A stretch of DNA of 5,947 nt from NCBI GenBank assembly GCA_023427925.1, contig JAEYZS010000108.1:1-5947 (forward strand), read 5' to 3'. The notes beneath the pieces were generated by a model. The model had not been told where the DNA came from, did no database searches, and saw nothing but the letters and a program-made list of their open reading frames with translations. This document shows positions 4,337-5,947 of the stretch, piece after piece. The first letter of the stretch is position 1; each line of letters opens with the position of its first letter. This DNA is from Pseudomonadota bacterium (GTDB lineage: Bacteria > Bdellovibrionota > Bdellovibrionia > Bdellovibrionales > JAEYZS01). Both the position numbers and the translations under genes were made by a program.

Positions 4337-5935
4337 CTACAAAAATAACCTACTACAGCTTCGCGCTTGAGGTTCGTGTTTTTGAAGAGCAGGTTTTATG
4401 ATTTGATCGTACATAAATCGTCGCCCGTCTTGAGTTTGAATGCTTTTTTCATATAGAGCTACAAATGCTGTAAAGACTTTTTTGCTCGACTCTAGAGTCA
4501 TTGGTAAGTTTAAATAGGCCTTTAAAAATTCTGTCGGAATATTATAAATTGATTCGGATTTAGTGATCACATCCATCGTTAAGCGATCAACTTCTTTACG
4601 AAGCTTAGGCTGCGAAACAAGGTCGATGTGAAATCTCCAATTCACCTCACTAGGATCAACAGCCTTATAGTTTTCAGGCTTTATAATTTTAGAATTTGGC
4701 GTGTGAAAATCCCAAGACCCAAAGAGTAACGTTTGGAATAGGTTTAATGGAGTTGCAGAGACTTCTCTTGTTATTATTTGCAATACATTAGTTTTGAATA
4801 CAATTTCTCTATTATAAATAAAGAAATCTTTTCCTACTCTTGCATTTGGATTTACTCTGAAGCGAACAAAATAGTCTCCTTTATCTGGGTGCCAAGGTGA
4901 GTATCCCTTCATCGTATAAAAGCCTGTGCCTCTTCTTGCGTTGTATGCATCTTCTTGGAACCACTTTGGCGCAAAAGACATTATAGCGTTTGGCTTTCCG
5001 TAAGGAGAACTCGAAATGGCAGCGATTGTTTCTTGGCGCCTAGTTTGATGAGTTACGACATCAATACCTAATTCTGCTGCAGTTTTACCAAATCCAAAAT
5101 TTTTGTTTTGAAACTGCAAAAAAGACTCAGCCCTATAGATTTTAAAGCTACTATCCGTAAGGTTTGATAAAATTCCTTTCGGGTCAACTTTCTTTAAAAG
5201 ATCGTGAGCGTATTCTTGGTCATATGCTCTGCGATTAAAAAGAGTATAGTTTTTTAAAATTGCTGATTTTTGATACTTTGTTAATGCAATATTTTCTAAA
5301 GGCACAGTGCTTAAATAAGATCGAATCTGATATGCAGTACTCTCGGGAATTTGTAATGAATAAATAGCTGCTTTAAAAATATAATTGTGGATAGCTATTA
5401 AGCGTTGATTATCTGAAATTCTATCTAAATGTAAATTGATTTCTTGTTTTACTACGTCCTGAACTAAATTTTCAGAAAAATTCAAAGTATCAAGCTGAAT
5501 AACAGCTCGGCTGTAGCTATCATATGAATAACCAGGCTTGTGCTTTTCAACTATGTGAACATTGGCAAAACTAAATCTTTCTTTGATTCGTGATCTTAAT
5601 AGTTCAACGTTAGACCTCTCGCCTTCTAACATAATCTCTAAGGGAGAATGTTGCGTGAACGAAAATGGAAAGATATTTGAAAAGTGATAATCAAGGCGCT
5701 CTTTAATTAAACGCTTATCTCCCAACTGTGATCTTGATAAAAAATGTGAGTATTGTAAAAGATCAGCTGCAGAGTTCCCAACCAATGAAACTCGAACTCC
5801 ATGGCTCTGACCCATTTTAACAAGGTCTCGAAGCTCAATATTTTTTGTCATCACGGTGCGAAGATTTTCTAAAAGTAAAGATTCTGAAACCTCAAGGGTA
5901 ACTGCAGATTCTTGCCAGGGAAATGGCGTATTCAT
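4337..5935 (-). CDS. Large degenerate nucleotidyltransferase-like protein, function unknown (possibly 5'-truncated)
   Basis: 532 residues from ATG at 5933-5935, with AGGA upstream, to TAG at 4337-4339. Residues 35-65 (LRDLVKMGQSHGVRVSLVGN then SAADLLQYS) resemble the LVGGxxRD opening of poly(A) polymerase or CCA-type nucleotidyltransferase domains. Residues 87-105 (SNIFPFSFTQHSPLEIMLEG) fit the position where such proteins have the catalytic DxD; here it reads PLE, so the active site seems lost. A second conserved-looking segment is GIDVVTHQTRRQETIAAISS (290-309), SPYGKPN (310-316), RRGTGFYTMKGYS (334-346) and YFVRFRVNPNARVGKDFFIY (355-374). Its H-T ... G-x-G-F-Y order loosely recalls ADP-ribosyltransferase-like folds; this is weak inference. 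I associate this two-part architecture with Bdellovibrio-group proteins of unknown function. The frame stays open upstream to the window edge and no signal peptide is seen, so the true start may lie outside. It probably leads an operon with the two small frames downstream. Confidence 0.6.
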   Translation of the reverse strand: MNTPFPWQESAVTLEVSESLLLENLRTVMTKNIELRDLVKMGQSHGVRVSLVGNSAADLLQYSHFLSRSQLGDKRLIKERLDYHFSNIFPFSFTQHSPLEIMLEGERSNVELLRSRIKERFSFANVHIVEKHKPGYSYDSYSRAVIQLDTLNFSENLVQDVVKQEINLHLDRISDNQRLIAIHNYIFKAAIYSLQIPESTAYQIRSYLSTVPLENIALTKYQKSAILKNYTLFNRRAYDQEYAHDLLKKVDPKGILSNLTDSSFKIYRAESFLQFQNKNFGFGKTAAELGIDVVTHQTRRQETIAAISSSPYGKPNAIMSFAPKWFQEDAYNARRGTGFYTMKGYSPWHPDKGDYFVRFRVNPNARVGKDFFIYNREIVFKTNVLQIITREVSATPLNLFQTLLFGSWDFHTPNSKIIKPENYKAVDPSEVNWRFHIDLVSQPKLRKEVDRLTMDVITKSESIYNIPTEFLKAYLNLPMTLESSKKVFTAFVALYEKSIQTQDGRRFMYDQIIKPALQKHEPQARSCSRLFL

Positions 5936-5947
5936 TTTTCCTGGAAG

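Noticed and set aside
1..5947. CRISPR array, tRNA or rRNA gene, insertion sequence or transposase
   Set aside because: No regularly spaced repeats, cloverleaf-like sequence, rRNA segments, terminal inverted repeats or transposase motifs were seen on either strand.

Overview
The window is AT-rich bacterial DNA (G+C visibly well below 50%) with compact genes, clear GGAGG-type ribosome binding sites and factor-independent terminators. Several protein types here are ones I associate with Bdellovibrio-like predatory bacteria (Bdellovibrionota): a replication-relaxation-type protein, a degenerate nucleotidyltransferase-like protein and a secreted beta-propeller. That assignment is inference from remembered family resemblance, not from a search. 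Nothing is a core housekeeping gene, and the window reads as an accessory region.

Layout. (1) 27-836, minus: a winged-helix plus PD-(D/E)XK-like protein of the replication-relaxation family. (2) 837-1169: a dense divergent control region. Its minus-strand leader carries a near-perfect Shine-Dalgarno sequence in front of a two-codon minigene, followed by a terminator-like hairpin. It also holds a 14-bp palindrome, an exact DnaA-box match, three copies of the octamer AACCCTCT, a TATAAT box and a 28-bp dyad. (3) 1170-1607, plus: a MerR-type DNA-binding protein without the usual metal-sensing cysteines. (4) 1690-1724: a strong bidirectional terminator. (5) 1786-2250, minus: a stand-alone GyrI-like effector-binding domain. 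(6) 2251-2639: mostly non-coding, ending in a TTGACA promoter. (7) 2640-3680, plus: an exported six-repeat beta-propeller protein, with a terminator at 3733-3767. (8) 3842-5935, minus: a likely operon transcribed toward lower coordinates. It holds a 532-residue degenerate nucleotidyltransferase-like protein (possibly truncated by the window edge), a small helix-turn-helix frame broken by an in-frame TAG, and a 55-residue membrane protein starting at GTG behind an excellent ribosome binding site.

How parts may work together. The MerR DNA-binding protein and the GyrI-like ligand-binding protein are the two halves that are fused in BmrR-type regulators. Here they are separate, convergent genes sharing one terminator, so a two-protein sensor is a testable idea. 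The replication-relaxation gene and the merR-type gene diverge from a region with repeats, a DnaA box and AT-rich DNA, which resembles the control or origin region of an integrated plasmid-like element. No transposase, integrase, CRISPR array, tRNA or rRNA was recognised.
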